Shown: positions 1-11,894, counted from the stretch's first letter. The stretch is DNA of 64,000 bases from Carnegiea gigantea (GCA_029747015.1 JAKOGI010000054.1:457501-521500); one strand, 5' to 3'. Notes: a model not told the origin generated them from the letters alone. Translations and numbers: made by a program.

Positions 1-2504
1 TAAAGAGAAGATCAATAGAGAACAGATATGTCCAGTTTCCACAAGCCCACAATCCTCCCCAAGATCTGTTCCCAGAGCATAAATCATGCTGGCCATGATC
101 TTCTTCTCTAGTAACCTTGTCACCCACCCCTCATCCCTTTGTCCCTCTTGCCACCACCACAGCAGCACCAACCTTACTAACTGACTAGCCAAAATTCTTC
201 CTTTGATGTCATCATTGACAACAGTTGCAATCTCAACGTCACTAATTTTAATTCAAAATATGAGGACCCAATTTTCATCAATCAAAACTCTAGTGGGAAG
301 GGGGAGGAGGATGAAGTGACAGGCAGTGGAGGAGGGAGAAGAGAAAGATAAAGGGGTAAGAGATAGATGAAGACAATGATCCTATTGGGCAAAATTAGCT
401 GTTTAGGTAATGAGTAGCGGTTCAGGTAGCGGATAGCTGTTTAGATAGCGGATAATGTTTCTAATTTAGCTGTTAGCAGATAGCTGTTTAGATGAGCAGT
501 TTAAATTAATATATTCGGTAAATTTAGCCGTATGTTAGGTTAGCTGATTAATGTAAATTGACATAAAAGGATATAGATAATTTTCAAAGATAAAATTTTC
601 AAAGGATATTTTATGGTTAAAAAATATGAAACGCTACTTTTAAATGTCAAACGTTAATACTATTAACTTTTCAAAAACACTGCTTACAACGCTCAATGCT
701 ACTTGAAATACTAGTCAAAATGTTCGTTTATCGAACACTAAAAATTAATTCATTAGTGTATTGACTTCGTTAAAATATTAAACGCTATCTAAAGTGCTGT
801 TGTCGAATACGACCAACATGGGTATTGGAAGGGGCAGAGCAAAAAGGAGAATAAGGAAGGAGTTGGGCATGAGAAAGAAGCCTATCTAGTTTTAAGGAGA
901 GAGTCAAGCGAGGGGTATTTTTGGACAAGCAATTTCTTAGTTTGAATCGTGGCCTCAAAGTGCGCAACGGAAACTCATAAAAATAAAAATCAAATTTAGT
1001 TCAACACTTATGTGTAAATTTCTGGAAAAAAAAAATTAAGCATACAGGCTCCTCCAAGTGTTTCACACAAGCACTTACACGCGTCACGGAAAGAGCAGTC
1101 GTACCATTTGAGATGGGTTGGTGTTTCGGCCTACAGCATCATTTACTAACCTTCAAATTTATGAGATAATATTCAACCTTGATAAAACTTCTGTGGCTCC
1201 CATTTTCTTTTTTTCCAACAAAAGGGGTCATGAGAATAAAAGGAATAATCAGTTCCATATTAATTGAAGGTCTCTTGCTAACCAAATGTGAAATTCAATC
1301 CCATTTTCCTATAAATCATTAATCTTCCCGCATCATTTCAATTGCTATAATTGAAAGGTTTGACAGTATGTTGTGCATCTATAGTATACCCAATTAATTC
1401 AGAAACAATTATGAACTACCAAAGGGAGCTCACCTCATGGCATTGAACTCCCTTCCCTAGCCAACAAGCTAAGGTTGGTTCGACAAGTGGGATGCCCCTT
1501 GTTTTTCTTAAACAAATTAAGATTCTGAATTTGAGTCTTTACAAATAAATAACAATCGTATCAGGGAACCTCATTCTACTTCTTATAGATCGACCTGTAT
1601 CTCAACTTTTATTAATGACTGGATAATCAAACATCGAATTTTTAAGCTTTGTCCCCTACGGGGCGTGCAGTCCTATGATTGAGTTCTTGAATATGCAATT
1701 CCTCATGCAAGACTTTAGTGGATGCATACGTTTGCAAACCTGTGGCCGAGGTCTTACTTTCCTATTTTTTCATATCCAGCATTAGTCCACTGGCCTCCTT
1801 GCACAGAGGTGGAAGGGTACGGTGCGTAGCCCGTCCAAAAACAAATGAGATAAAGATGAATCTTTTCATTATTTACATTTTTTTGAATCTTGGATCCTCC
1901 ATTTAATTGGATCGAGTTACTGTTGATTCAATAAGAGGTAGAACTTTTCCATCATAAATTTTCTTCATTTACAAGATTTAAATCTGAGACCTTACTTAAA
2001 GAAAATAGATGCCAAACCATGTGAACCAACTTGTATTGGTATCTTTTCATTATTTATATGATCGAAGGTTCTTTTTGGTTTTGTCTGAACTCACTACTAT
2101 TTACAAAATTTAGGCTTATCCGTAAAACTGAACCCCTAACTACACTAGCGTACTTTTATTTATGTTCAATTGCAGCTCTCTGTCCTTCTCCTTCGCTAGA
2201 ATATGAAAGTGCGTATTATTCCACTTTGATAAAATGAAAGAATGTGAAAGTGGGTGTCGCCCCACATTTATCAAATTGAAGGGTTTGAACAGGTATATAA
2301 ACTTATAAGTTACTCCACACGTTGTCAATTAATTTTGAATTGGAATCTCATTAGAGCTTATATAAATGACTTGTTTGTTTAAGGTCCAATTTATATAAAA
2401 ATTTAGCATCCTTGTCTTGCTTTTCTTCTTCTTTATTTTTTTATTTTTTCAAATTTTTTTTTTGAGCTCTTCTGCGTAATTGAACCACCACCAACAACAA
2501 TATG
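1..2504. other. intergenic DNA without a recognisable gene
   Basis: AT-rich DNA with only short chance ORFs. Around 386-506 there is a degenerate tandem array built on a unit like AGCGGATAGCTGTTTAGAT. A stretch at about 1930-2045 resembles one at about 18600-18705 (shared wording such as CAACTTGTATTGGT), so it is probably an old dispersed repeat. Nothing else is supportable here. Confidence 0.5.
386..506. repeat. degenerate short tandem repeat
   Basis: Several imperfect copies of a GTTTAGATAGCGGATAGCT-like unit follow one another. The copies differ by substitutions and small indels. No function is apparent. Confidence 0.5.
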
Positions 2505-3016
2505 TAGGGATGGCAAAAGTTTGAGTTTGGTCAAGTTAGGTCTAGAAATCGAATATTCAGGCAAAAGCTTAAAAGCCAAACCCTATCTGAATTACTAAAA
2601 CGTTCTCACTGATTTTGAACACGGGCACGGATGTTCGATGTTTAGACACTGATTGTACAAATATCTGATTTGTAATACGACTCTTGGACATTCTAACCCA
2701 AAATTATATGTGACTGGACTTGGAACCGATTTTTAAATGTTCAAATCTTGTTGTCTGAATTTTTGTAATAAAAATTTCTTTACAGTTCGGACCGAAATTG
2801 TACCAACATATCATTATTTGATATTTGAAACTGGGTCCGAACTTGAATTAGTTATCAAACTATCCGAACCCAAATGTTTAGACCCGAACCTCACTCGAAT
2901 TCTACGTAAAACATGACCATTGTCTAATTCAAAGAAAAACTTTATGACTGTAGATAGTTTTTTTCGGGATTGAACAAATTCGAATAATCTAATTGGACGG
3001 ATTTTTACATGCCCTA
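2505..3016. mobile_element. decayed hAT-like non-autonomous element
   Basis: The left end reads TAGGGATGGCAAAAGT and the right end, read inverted, TAGGGCATGTAAAAAT, giving imperfect terminal inverted repeats. The termini resemble the TAGGGATGGCAAA-type ends common on plant hAT MITEs (family knowledge). The flanking 8-mers (ACAATATG and ACAACAAC) match only partly, so the target duplication is weak. No transposase ORF is present. Boundaries are tentative. Confidence 0.4.
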
Positions 3017-3024
3017 ACAACAAC

Positions 3025-3962
3025 TAAGGATGAGCAAAAAAAAAATGAGTACTCGATCCTAGCCCGGATCCAATTCGGACTCGGTAGCTCCAAACCCCAA
3101 ACCGGCTGAAGCAAGACCGGGATTGGTTTAAAATTTCAGCGCCCGGTGACAATTGGCTTGGGACGGGCTACAGAGAGCCTGGAATGGACCCAGATCTATC
3201 ACCCGGTTGTAAAAAAGTACATTAGAGATATATATGTATACATATGAAAAAACCTCATTTACAATATCATTCGCATTCTCCCCCTTTTCGGTCTGCTCCC
3301 TCGTTCTTACTCATAGATACCTCAAACCTCATCTTATATACGTTGTGCACCTATCTTCTCCGGCAGCCGGTGCTGTGGTTTTCTCTGCCTTCTCCGCCGT
3401 GCCTTCAATTCCCAGCCAAGTACTGTAGTGATTCTGGATCTTTCTTTCTAGATCTTTGTGTGTTTCAGTATCTCTTCTCTTTCTGTGTCTTATTACTCTA
3501 GCCCTCCACTCATAGTCACCACGGGTTTGATTTCTCCGGTGCGTCTGTCTTCTACGGCCAACAATCTGTGGCTACCTTTGATTTGATTTTCTCTGTTTTT
3601 ATTTTTTCTTTTTCAATTTTCATTTTTTTTGTCGTCACAGACAATTAGAAGTTTTTAATTGAAAAAGTTTAGACATCTCTTGGATACTAGATCTTTGGCA
3701 ATGAATTTTTTTCGGAAAATGATTTTTTTTGTTGTCAAATTATTTGTTGAAATGCCTGGCTATTACTTGAAGTTAGATCCTTAAATTATGCTAAGTCATT
3801 ATTTCGAACCGGATACCTAGAGCTAAACCTAGTTTAAAAATCTAGGAACTGGTGAGACCGATACCAGGAACGGTTCTCAGTTCCTTAAATCCAATTCCAA
3901 CTGAAACCAAATCCAATTTTATAAAAATAAACCGAATATCCGATAATGTTCAGCCCTGGCCA
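3025..3962. mobile_element. second decayed hAT-like element, adjoining the first
   Basis: It begins TAAGGATGAGCAAAA and ends with an inverted relative, GGGCTGAACATT read on the minus strand. ACAACAAC lies immediately on both sides (3017-3024 and 3963-3970), consistent with an 8-bp target duplication, though that 8-mer is low in complexity. The interior has GAACCGG/GGTTCTCAGTTCC wording typical of plant hAT MITEs. No transposase is present. Confidence 0.4.
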
Positions 3963-4062
3963 ACAACAACAGAGGTGCTCCACTTCTACCAACGAGTGAA
4001 TCAGTACGGTAATTTGTCTGCGGGACCGGGCTTTCTCTGCGCGTGCAGCAAGAGCCAGGTGG

Positions 4063-4081
4063 CCGGGGGGGGGGGGGGGGC
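4063..4081. repeat. poly-G tract
   Basis: A run of about sixteen G, with a C12-A9 run nearby at 4325-4345. These are simple sequence and prone to assembly error. Confidence 0.8.
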
Positions 4082-4424
4082 GCAGAAAGCTTAATTAAAA
4101 GCACTTTGACTCACAAACACGGCATACCTCGACTTGTTGGCCATTAATTTACCCAATAGGTGTCAGCACAATTTATTAAAGAGACTAGTAATATAGAATT
4201 ATTGTTCCAATTGGAAGTGGTTCATTGATCGAATTGGGCTAGTTTCAACTTGACGAGCTAGCACGACTTGACATATAATCATGAACAAGGGCACCGAGTC
4301 AAGGCAACGATAGTTTGACATGACCCCCCCCCCCCCAAAAAAAAAGCGTCAGAAAGATTCGAAGATATCATGTTCCTAACGACGGAATGAATAAGCAAAC
4401 AACGAGTTTTTCACGATCGAGTCT

Positions 4425-5061
4425 CAAAATACGTTAGTTTGCATAATAAAGACTTCTAAGTCTAGTGGTGTTGTATATTGTTACTTGTTCATCAGTATCA
4501 TTAGAGTTCGAGTACTGGTCTCTTCTGAAGAAATCAAGAGAGTGACTGACAAATTTTTGCGCTAAAACTTCAATATATATGGCCCTTCCCCATGGGATAG
4601 GACAAATCCCGGCCCATTGAGCTTTACTTGTAAAGACCTACCAGGCTGGCCCAACTACAATGCTTTTTCTAATTTTGAAAATCACAAATGTATATTTTAT
4701 TGAAATCTTAAAGTTTAAATTAACTAAAACAAATAGCAATACGTACGGTGGTTGATTTTTCTACTTTTAGTGAAGAAGAAAGAATCCAAATTAATTAAAG
4801 TCACGTTATTATTGGTCCATAATAGATGTGACTTTGTTAATTTCAATTTAAAATTTGTTTAGTTGGTGAGCATTCATTACAATTGTACAAGTTCGAGGCC
4901 TTGTCAAACAAATTGTACTAATTCTGAAGATATCTTCATTATAAATATATATATTAGGTGGTGGTTATTGAATATTAACCAAGTATATATACCATATGCT
5001 AGGTTTGATGTGGGCCTATACACACAGTTATTGGTGGGATGTTGTTTTTCAGACTTAATTC
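4425..5061 (+). repeat. direct repeat, copy A (left of pararetrovirus)
   Basis: This segment recurs at 12188-12798 in the same orientation with high identity by eye. Shared stretches begin TTAGTTTGCATAATAAAGAC and end TTTTTCAGACTTAATTC. Copy A has about 25 extra bases near 4515-4540. The two copies bracket the endogenous pararetrovirus. They lack clear TG...CA ends or an adjacent primer-binding site at their inner edges, so they are not obviously LTRs. A duplication accompanying the insertion, or an older tandem duplication, is more likely. Confidence 0.85.
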
Positions 5062-5583
5062 AAAAAACTTGCACTTCGGTCCCCTGTGGTTTGGTGTAAA
5101 TGATTTTTGAAGTCTTAATATTTATTACTAGGTTCCTAAAGGACTTCAAATGCAAACACTTCAAAGTTATGGGCTGTTTTGCAAAACTAAGCTTATATTT
5201 ATGTTTTAACTTCTTATAATGACTTTAATAGTACTGGTTATCACAAACTACTACTTATATCATAAATATTATATTTTCTGTGATTAACGACCCACCATGT
5301 TTAGCAAAAATAATTAAAATTTAATTAAAGAGTTTCGACCGTTACCTGAACTTAGTCGGCTTGGACTCCAGTATTCTTCTAGCTTCCGATTTACAAAGAT
5401 TGCTAATTTCAACCACTCCTTCCTTAGATCAGGCATAGCACATATCCGTTTCGTTTTCTACCTCGGACCATAGTCATTAATCAAATTTTTAATCTTTTTC
5501 AAAGATAGTGAGACTTTAATCAAGAAATTATAATATTTAAGACATAAGGTTCGATTGGGCAACGTTCCTTATTGAGAGACTTC
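5062..5583. other. junction between repeat A and the viral insertion
   Basis: No gene is seen. Just after repeat A, the wording ACTTCGGTCCCCTGTGGTTT resembles ends of dispersed plant repeats. The stretch nearer 5583 may be viral leader (read on the minus strand), but the virus-host junction cannot be fixed by eye. Confidence 0.35.
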
Positions 5584-5589
5584 TTTATT
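5584..5589 (-). terminator. poly(A) signal of the viral transcript
   Basis: AATAAA on the minus strand, about 160 bases downstream of the TATA box at 5748-5755. In caulimovirids the signal lies shortly after the transcription start, so full-length RNA is terminally redundant; the spacing here fits. Confidence 0.55.
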
Positions 5590-5747
5590 GAAAGTTTTAA
5601 AGGGGTAATATTACAACGGAAAGTTTGAAGAGGGACTTAAGTTAAGATCATTAGAGATGCTTGTTCATAAAGAAATAGAGAAACCCAACTTCTCATTTGC
5701 TCAAGAATGCTCAAATGACCGTGTCCCTTCTCAACTCTCGACTTCTC

Positions 5748-5755
5748 TATTTATA
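5748..5755 (-). promoter_or_regulatory. TATA box of the putative pregenomic RNA promoter
   Basis: TATAAATA on the minus strand, within CCTCTATAAATAGAGAAG, lying between the last viral ORF and the leader. This is where the pararetroviral full-length promoter is expected. Whether it is active in the host is unknown. Confidence 0.6.
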
Positions 5756-5939
5756 GAGGGGATGAGGGGTACAGAGGATGCCCTAATGGCTACAGATTTT
5801 TCACATGGCTACAGTTGGCTATAGTACACACTTTATTTTACAAACCGGACACTTGTCAAAATAGTACAATAATGGGGCAGCCTTTTTAGAACTTTTAATG
5901 ATGATAAGACTAGTCATCATTATTGAGATTCTGCATACC

Positions 5940-6562
5940 TTAATCTCCAATTATATTTTCCAGACCATCATTATCTGGATAATTATCAAAATTTTCATTA
6001 ATCTGGTTAAGATGCTCTGAATCATATTCTTCAAACAACTCAAGGAGATATTTCTTTCCTTCTTCTAATAAGAATTTTCCAACTTCAATATTAAAGAGAT
6101 AATAAAAAATATCTTCTGATTCTACACCATCCACTTCCATGTAATTATTGAATTCGTTACTATAGGCAAAAGTAGTGTTTCCACAATGTATTAGTGTTTT
6201 TTCTTTTTCAATCAATGCCCAACATTGATGATAAATGTTGAAAAACCCAATAGCCCTTGCTAATACAGGATCAGTAACTATATATACCGATCTCTATGAA
6301 TCCAACTTTATCGTTAATTATTGGGATCATTGCAATCAACAATTTGGACAAGATAATGAGCTGACTTGGCTTTTTCATTTTCATATTCAATCAGGGCGCT
6401 ATAAACCTCCAAAGTTAAGTATCTGCGAATTAGAATTTCTGTTGGTCCCTCAGGAGATTTAAGAATCCAATGGAACCTTTTGAACATGTATTGCTGGAAC
6501 TTAGTTACGGATAAGAAAAATGGAAAATTAGGATCTGGAACTTCTGAGAAGTAAAGAATCAT
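5940..6562 (-). pseudogene. viral 3' ORF region, possibly ORF4/transactivator, broken
   Basis: Two open stretches (6562-6314 and 6215-5940) read in the same direction after RNase H, separated by stops. The second is acidic, with many Glu/Asp/Asn residues, and ends just upstream of the viral promoter. In related viruses this place is held by the inclusion-body/transactivator ORF or by the C-terminal part of the polyprotein. No diagnostic motif was recognised, so the function is inferred from position only. Confidence 0.45.
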
Positions 6563-6736
6563 CCCATATTTTCAGGATTTGAAGACAGGATCTCGGAGAG
6601 ATATTGAATTGGCTGGGAAACAAATACCACCGACTCTAGATCTATCGGAAAAATAGATCGTTGTACTCTAAGACTCCCAAATATCATAAGAATAATGATG
6701 ATAAAAGTCGACGCAGGTTGTATACCATTCCTTGAA

Positions 6737-7000
6737 CTATTTTTTTTTGATATGAGAACTTATTTTTTCTTGGATATCATAAGGACACCGAAGGTTGCTA
6801 ATTTGTAATTCTAGAAGGGAAAATCTTTGGGCTATTAGATAGGTAGTACAGAGTAGACCAAGGCGTGATCTACTTTTTATATGGAATTCCAGATTATCAA
6901 TAAGGACTTTACTAAAAGACGTAACCCGTCCTAGTAGAAGTGGAATTTCATTAAGGATTTCCTCCTTTTCTGACAGGAGGTCGGCTTTGATGATCACCAT
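6737..7000 (-). pseudogene. unidentified viral ORF after RNase H
   Basis: An 87-codon open stretch following RNase H in the viral reading direction. It is Leu/Ile/Ser-rich and ends in a lysine-rich tail. It probably belongs to the downstream ORF or the polyprotein C-terminus of the ancestral virus. No catalytic motif was recognised. Confidence 0.4.
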
Positions 7001-7015
7001 TAGCGAGTTCTCGAG

Positions 7016-7470
7016 TTATGCCAGAGAGTTCTTCGATCCCTGTATATGTTCAATAGAAAAGGAAAACTGGTTAAGCCATAATTGCCAACGCAGGAGTCGC
7101 CTTTGTGCTTGCATATTTGATAAATTCTTTTTTACAAAACCGAGTATTCCTTTGCAATCAGTTCGAATGAGAAAAGGTTTAGGGGCTAAAAAGATTAAGA
7201 ATTTTTCAATTCCCCTTATGGCTGCAAGAATTTCTTTTTTCATCGTGGGATAGTTGTATTCTGCTTTATTAAAGTTTCTACTGTAATATTTGCAGAGTTT
7301 TTCTCCTTCTTTGATTTTGAATACCGCACTCCAATGCTCATTGTTAGCATCTGTCTCAAGGAGTAAATTATCTTCTTCGTTAGGCAAATTAAGGACATGA
7401 AGATTTTTACACATCTTCTTGAAAATTTGCACAATCTTTGTATCGTTAATAGTCCACGTCCAGCTAACAT
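7016..7470 (-). pseudogene. caulimovirid RNase H domain
   Basis: The open frame 7432-7016 has the RNase H layout of plant pararetroviruses: LLLETDAN with the first catalytic Asp, then NYPTMKKEILA with the catalytic Glu, FLIRTDCK with the next Asp, and an RRLLRWQLWLNQF tract before FSIEHIQGSKN. RNase H removes RNA from RNA/DNA hybrids during reverse transcription. It lies directly downstream of the RT domain, but a frame change near 7470-7490 separates them. The usual final DxLSR-like segment is disrupted (the frame ends after NSLA). Confidence 0.85.
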
Positions 7471-7483
7471 CTTTCTTGAGTTT

Positions 7484-8340
7484 TTACTGTAATAGTTTTC
7501 TTAGTTTAGTTAAATCTTTAATGAAATCAGGAGTATAAGTAAGACACCCTAGAAACCTCTCTAATTGCTTCCTATCTTCAATTTTTTCAGAAAAATTTTC
7601 TATTTTTTCTAGAATATGTTTTTGGAGAATAATCTGTCCAACTTTTATTTCTAGACCTAAGAACTCTATTTCTTGTTCAGCGTAAATGCACTTGTTTTTT
7701 CCCAATATAATACCGTGATCAATGTATTTTTGGGTGACAGTCAGAATGTCATTTTTATGTTACTCTATGGTTTTAGAAAAGATAGGGATATCATCAATGT
7801 AAACTAGACAACAATAATTAAGGTCTTTGAAGATATTATCCATTCTTCTCTGGAATATTTAAGGTGCATTTTGAAGATCAAATGGTATTACTATTCATTC
7901 ATAATGTCATTACGGGGCACTAAATGCAGTTAAAGGAATACTTTTCTTTTCTATTTTTATCTGCCAATAACCACTCTTGCAATCTATTTTCGAGAACCAA
8001 GAGGCTCCTTGAATTCTATTGAAGAGGACTGTTTTGTTAGGAATATAATAACCATCAAAGACGGTGTTATCATTAAACTTTTTATAATTGATTACCATTC
8101 AGGCTTTTCTTCTTTTTTCCTCAGCATGATTTCCTACCATGAAAGCAGGACTGGTGTGAGGACTCTTACTGTTTCTAATAAATCCTTTATCTAAAAGTTC
8201 TTTGATTTGTTTATTAAACTCTTGAATGTCCTGGTGGGTATACACCATTTGTTTAACTCGAATGATAGTGTTAGAATTTAATAAAGTGATTTTAGCAAAT
8301 GTTTTGTCTTTATCCCAAAATTTCAGAGGATTGTCAGAAT
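7484..8340 (-). pseudogene. caulimovirid reverse transcriptase domain
   Basis: The minus strand encodes the RT palm and fingers in pieces. 8098-7910 carries VINYKKFND and FSKIDCKSGYWQI, with the first catalytic Asp. VYIDDIPIFSK, the YxDD box, lies at about 7801-7790. 7705-7484 carries the connection segment with EFLGLEI and QLERFLGCL. The enzyme copies the pregenomic RNA into DNA in the cytoplasmic virion. Several stops and frameshifts (for example around 7740-7910) make it non-functional. Motif order matches Caulimoviridae. Confidence 0.85.
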
Positions 8341-8362
8341 AGAGTTCTTTGCATAATTTTTC

Positions 8363-9135
8363 TTATTGTTCAATTATCTGCTCTTTAACAGATAACTCGA
8401 GTAATGAGATTGTTAGTGCTACTTCATGTTGTGCAGGCATTACCTTCTCACCACGCTTGCTGCGTGTAAATTCAATTTTATGATGAGTATAAGCCTTACT
8501 TAATTTTTCAATAGGAACTGAGTGATCATTAATCGTAAATATTATTTGGTTTATGGTCTTGGTGCATGGAGAATATAATCTTTGAAAATTATTTCCAATA
8601 ATCATATCATGAGAGGGTTGATCAGTAGCCCATAGAACGGGTATAATACATTGAACTCCTCCTAATTCTATGGTTAATCCTTCTATGGTTTCATTGTGGC
8701 TCATAACATTATTATCAGCTATTCTTACTTGTAAAGGATTTTTAGCTTTCTTCACATAAATTCAAAAAATAATGTTCTTTTTTCAAAACATACAGAACAA
8801 TCACTATCTATATAGGCACACAGTCCATATTTATTACATCCCTCTAAACACACCTTTATTGGGATATAGATGCTATTGGAGTTTGTATTGGTAGCTTCAT
8901 AGGATATTTCCATGGTCATATTTTTGACTAATTCATCCTCATAAATTGGTTCACTAACAGTTCTAGTTTTGTATCCAATGACCGTTCTTTCCAGACTTGT
9001 TAATCGATCTAAACTGGATCTTGCAGCTTCAAAACTCATTCTACCTATTTTACTGGTCATATTAATTGTATCATCTTCCCTATGTTCTTCTTTAGTGGAT
9101 GAAGATCCTTCTCCCAAATCTGACTTTGTGCTCAT
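8363..9135 (-). pseudogene. caulimovirid aspartic protease region
   Basis: Two open stretches, 9135-8752 and 8755-8363, overlap by a few bases in different frames, indicating a frameshift. The first contains CAYIDSDCSVCF, which aligns with the D-T/S-G active site of viral aspartic proteases but reads D-S-D (codons at 8800-8811), so the catalytic-loop glycine is lost. The second contains HDMIIGNNF, matching the conserved IIG segment near the C-terminus of these proteases. The protease would have processed the viral polyprotein just upstream of RT. Confidence 0.7.
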
Positions 9136-9199
9136 ACTTCTTAATAACTGGGGTTTAATGGTGATTTTTCCCTCCTAATCAATTTTTATTACATTTTAC

Positions 9200-9660
9200 T
9201 TATTAATTTTTATAGAGTGGGCAAAACTAGATATCCATGAATGATCGATTTTTATATCTTGAGGGTTTGACTTAATTCTTTGAATTTTCTGCATCGGGGT
9301 AGGACTTTCAAATTTTTCCGCCTCTATTATTGTTACCTTAGTCTTAGGGTCTATCGTATTATCTAACTTATAGATAATTTTTCAAAATATTCGTAACGGA
9401 TATCCTCCTCTTTTCATGTCCATCCCGACTGTTTTGATCTTAAGGGATAGAAAGTTTTTAGCAAATTCATCTTTTAAACTCACATAATATCCAGGTTGAC
9501 AATTGAAATCTATTGACCCATTACATAAATTTGTTTTTATCCCTATAATTATTTGATTATTAAATTTGGTATGTTTGATATCACAGAGTAAAGTATAAAG
9601 ATCAATATATTTACCATAATATTGTAATGAAATGATTTGAATTTGGACACTTCGACATAG
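9200..9660 (-). pseudogene. movement-protein-like region of the caulimovirid
   Basis: A minus-strand frame through this interval, interrupted near 9380 by a stop, contains KYIDLYTLL, NQIIIGIKTNLCNGSID and MDMKRGGYPLRIF. This wording resembles the 30K-type movement proteins of caulimovirids. Such proteins form tubules through plasmodesmata. Its place after the zinc-knuckle capsid region and before the protease fits a Cavemovirus/Solendovirus-type gene order. The 30K assignment is from recognition, not a search. Confidence 0.55.
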
Positions 9661-9662
9661 AT

Positions 9663-10344
9663 ATGTCTATACTTTCTATCTTTGTTATACTTAAGGATAT
9701 TCTCCCAATTGATCAGATTGACTTCTCCAATGTCATACTCACAGTCCTTGATCTCAAGATCTTCTTCCATCATTTCACATACGTATTTGCTTTTTATTTG
9801 AAAAATAGATTTTTTGTAGATCATGCCCTTTTGGATTATGGGAAGAACCCAATCTCCCTTAACTTCTTCATGATCATTATCTACCACAAATTCTTCTCCT
9901 CGAAAATCATCAAGGTTTACCGAGCTACTTTCCATCATATGGCTAGTTTCTTCATAATCACTTTCTTCATATTCATTATCCTCTATAATTTTAACAATTT
10001 CTTTGTTGTTGCCTGGGGCTAGTTCTAAAGTTTCATCTTCACTAAGCTCAACATAATCTAGGCTTCCCAATATTTTAATAAGTTTGTTATTCTTCCTATT
10101 TTTGCATTCGTTAGCATAATGACCTAATTCTCCACATGTCCATCACTTGCAGTTTTTTTTTTTCTGCCAGACAATGAGCAGCTTTCCTAAAAAATCTACG
10201 TTTTTTAGGACTCGATTTGTTATAATATTTTCTTCTATATTTTTCGTCTCTCTGCTTGCTAAAGCTCTTTTTCTTATAGAATTTTCTTTTTCTTCTTTTC
10301 TCAGATTCTTTTCCCCATTGGTGAGGTGAATTCCAACAAGCCAA
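9663..10344 (-). pseudogene. capsid C-terminal part: basic stretch, zinc knuckle, acidic tail
   Basis: 10344-10111 encodes a very Lys/Arg-rich stretch. It is followed, around 10150-10100, by a retroviral-type knuckle (WTCGELGHYANEC), but an in-frame stop falls where the knuckle's first Cys is expected. 10070-9663 encodes an acidic tail rich in Asp/Glu. A basic region, CCHC knuckle and acidic tail are the usual end of a caulimovirid coat protein, which binds nucleic acid and is trimmed on maturation. Confidence 0.7.
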
Positions 10345-10406
10345 GAATTGCTTCTTAATCTTCTAATTTTCTTTTGCTTTTAAAGATCAAGATATTGTTC
10401 ATTGAC

Positions 10407-11807
10407 CTATTTTCGCAAATAGAAAATTCTCGCTCCAAGGGTATCTACAATATCTATTCGTTCAAACCATACCATGTATTTTTCATTAATTATAGAATTC
10501 ATAGGATATGGTAATTTATCATAGAACATGCCAAGATTTGTTTTATTATGCCCAATTTTGTAATAATATTGACTGAATTCTGCAATATAATTTTCTAAGT
10601 ATCTCATATCCCATAATTCTATATTGTTAATTTTTCTTTGCCATTCTCGTGTTTTTTCTTCAGAATCAATTTTAGCTCTGATGAATTCAGTCTCAATTTC
10701 TTTACACAGGCTTCTGAACATAGCAGCTGGTGTTTCCATCGTTCTTAAAGTATTTTTACCATCTTCACTTAAAGACTCATACCGTCAGCTATAGTACCCG
10801 AGAAACTATGCTCGATATAATTTAGAAAGTTTGCCGCAGTCCATGTAATATTTAAATTTAAGACACCGTTCATTTCTCTTTTCCAGTGCTCAAATATTTC
10901 TTCTCTATTACATGCTCCATCGATGTTTAAAATATAACTAGTTTGACTAATTGGGGTAAGGCCAATTTCTGCATAGGTCGTAGTTTTTCTTGGGACAAAC
11001 TTGAAGGAAAAATTATTTGTTCGTCTTACGGGAACATACCTAGGTCTCAAGAAATGAGTGTTTCTTCTGGAAGATTCACCAAATTGCTCAAATTTAGGAA
11101 TGATATTATTAACAAGATTAGTCTCTGTTTCATGTAAGTCAATTTCTTCTCCTGTTTCATTAATCTCATTTTCCGCAACCAGTTTACCATATTTTTTATC
11201 TAATTTTTGTTTAATTTCTTCTAATGGTAACGCATTAAGATCATCGAGTTTAATGAGATTTATTTGCTGATATATTTCTTCTTCTAGTTGTACATTATTA
11301 GTTTCGCTATTATCATTAGGCAAGATATCATATTTATCACTAAGAGCGCTCATGATTTTGTTCAGTTCTTCGGGATTTTGTTCTTTATCAAATATTTTTT
11401 GTAGCTCTTCAAGACTATATTTTTCATACTCCATCTTTATTTTCTTTCTTTTCAGTAGATTTTTCACCAGATTGTTCTCCTACTTCTTTTTGCATTTTTA
11501 TCTCTTGCAAAGGAAATTGAATTTTGTTTTTTGGGTTTTGAAAAGGATATTTATGCTGAAAAAGAGTGCTAATTTTAGGGGTAGCTTTTTTGCTATGTCT
11601 AATTTCATTAATAAGAGAAAGATGAACAACTGTTAACTAATTCTTAAGATATTTTAGTTCAATCTTAATTTTAGCTAACTCTGTTTTTAGTTCTAAAACT
11701 ATATCAGTAATATAGTTGAATTGCGGCGCTATTGAGATATTACCTTCTGGTGAGTGAACAATATATGAATAGTTTAGACCAGGACAAGCAGGTGATGCTT
11801 CCAGCAT
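10407..11807 (-). pseudogene. caulimovirid capsid/polyprotein N-terminal region
   Basis: A candidate start lies at 11807, 100 bases past the primer-binding site, and the frame opens MLEASPACPGL. It is broken by a stop near 11640, resumes in an ORF at 11467-10769 (232 codons, charged and Asn/Glu-rich, ending in WTAANFLNYIEHSFSG), and continues at 10739-10407. The last part has REWQRKINNIELWDMRYL and IAEFSQYYYKIG, resembling the coat-protein core of caulimovirids. Stops separate the three pieces. Confidence 0.65.
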
Positions 11808-11894
11808 TAAACGTAGTTAGTCACACTTAATCACGATTTATTATCTTAATTAATCATTAATTACCTTAATAATCTTAATTATTTTTGTGCACGT

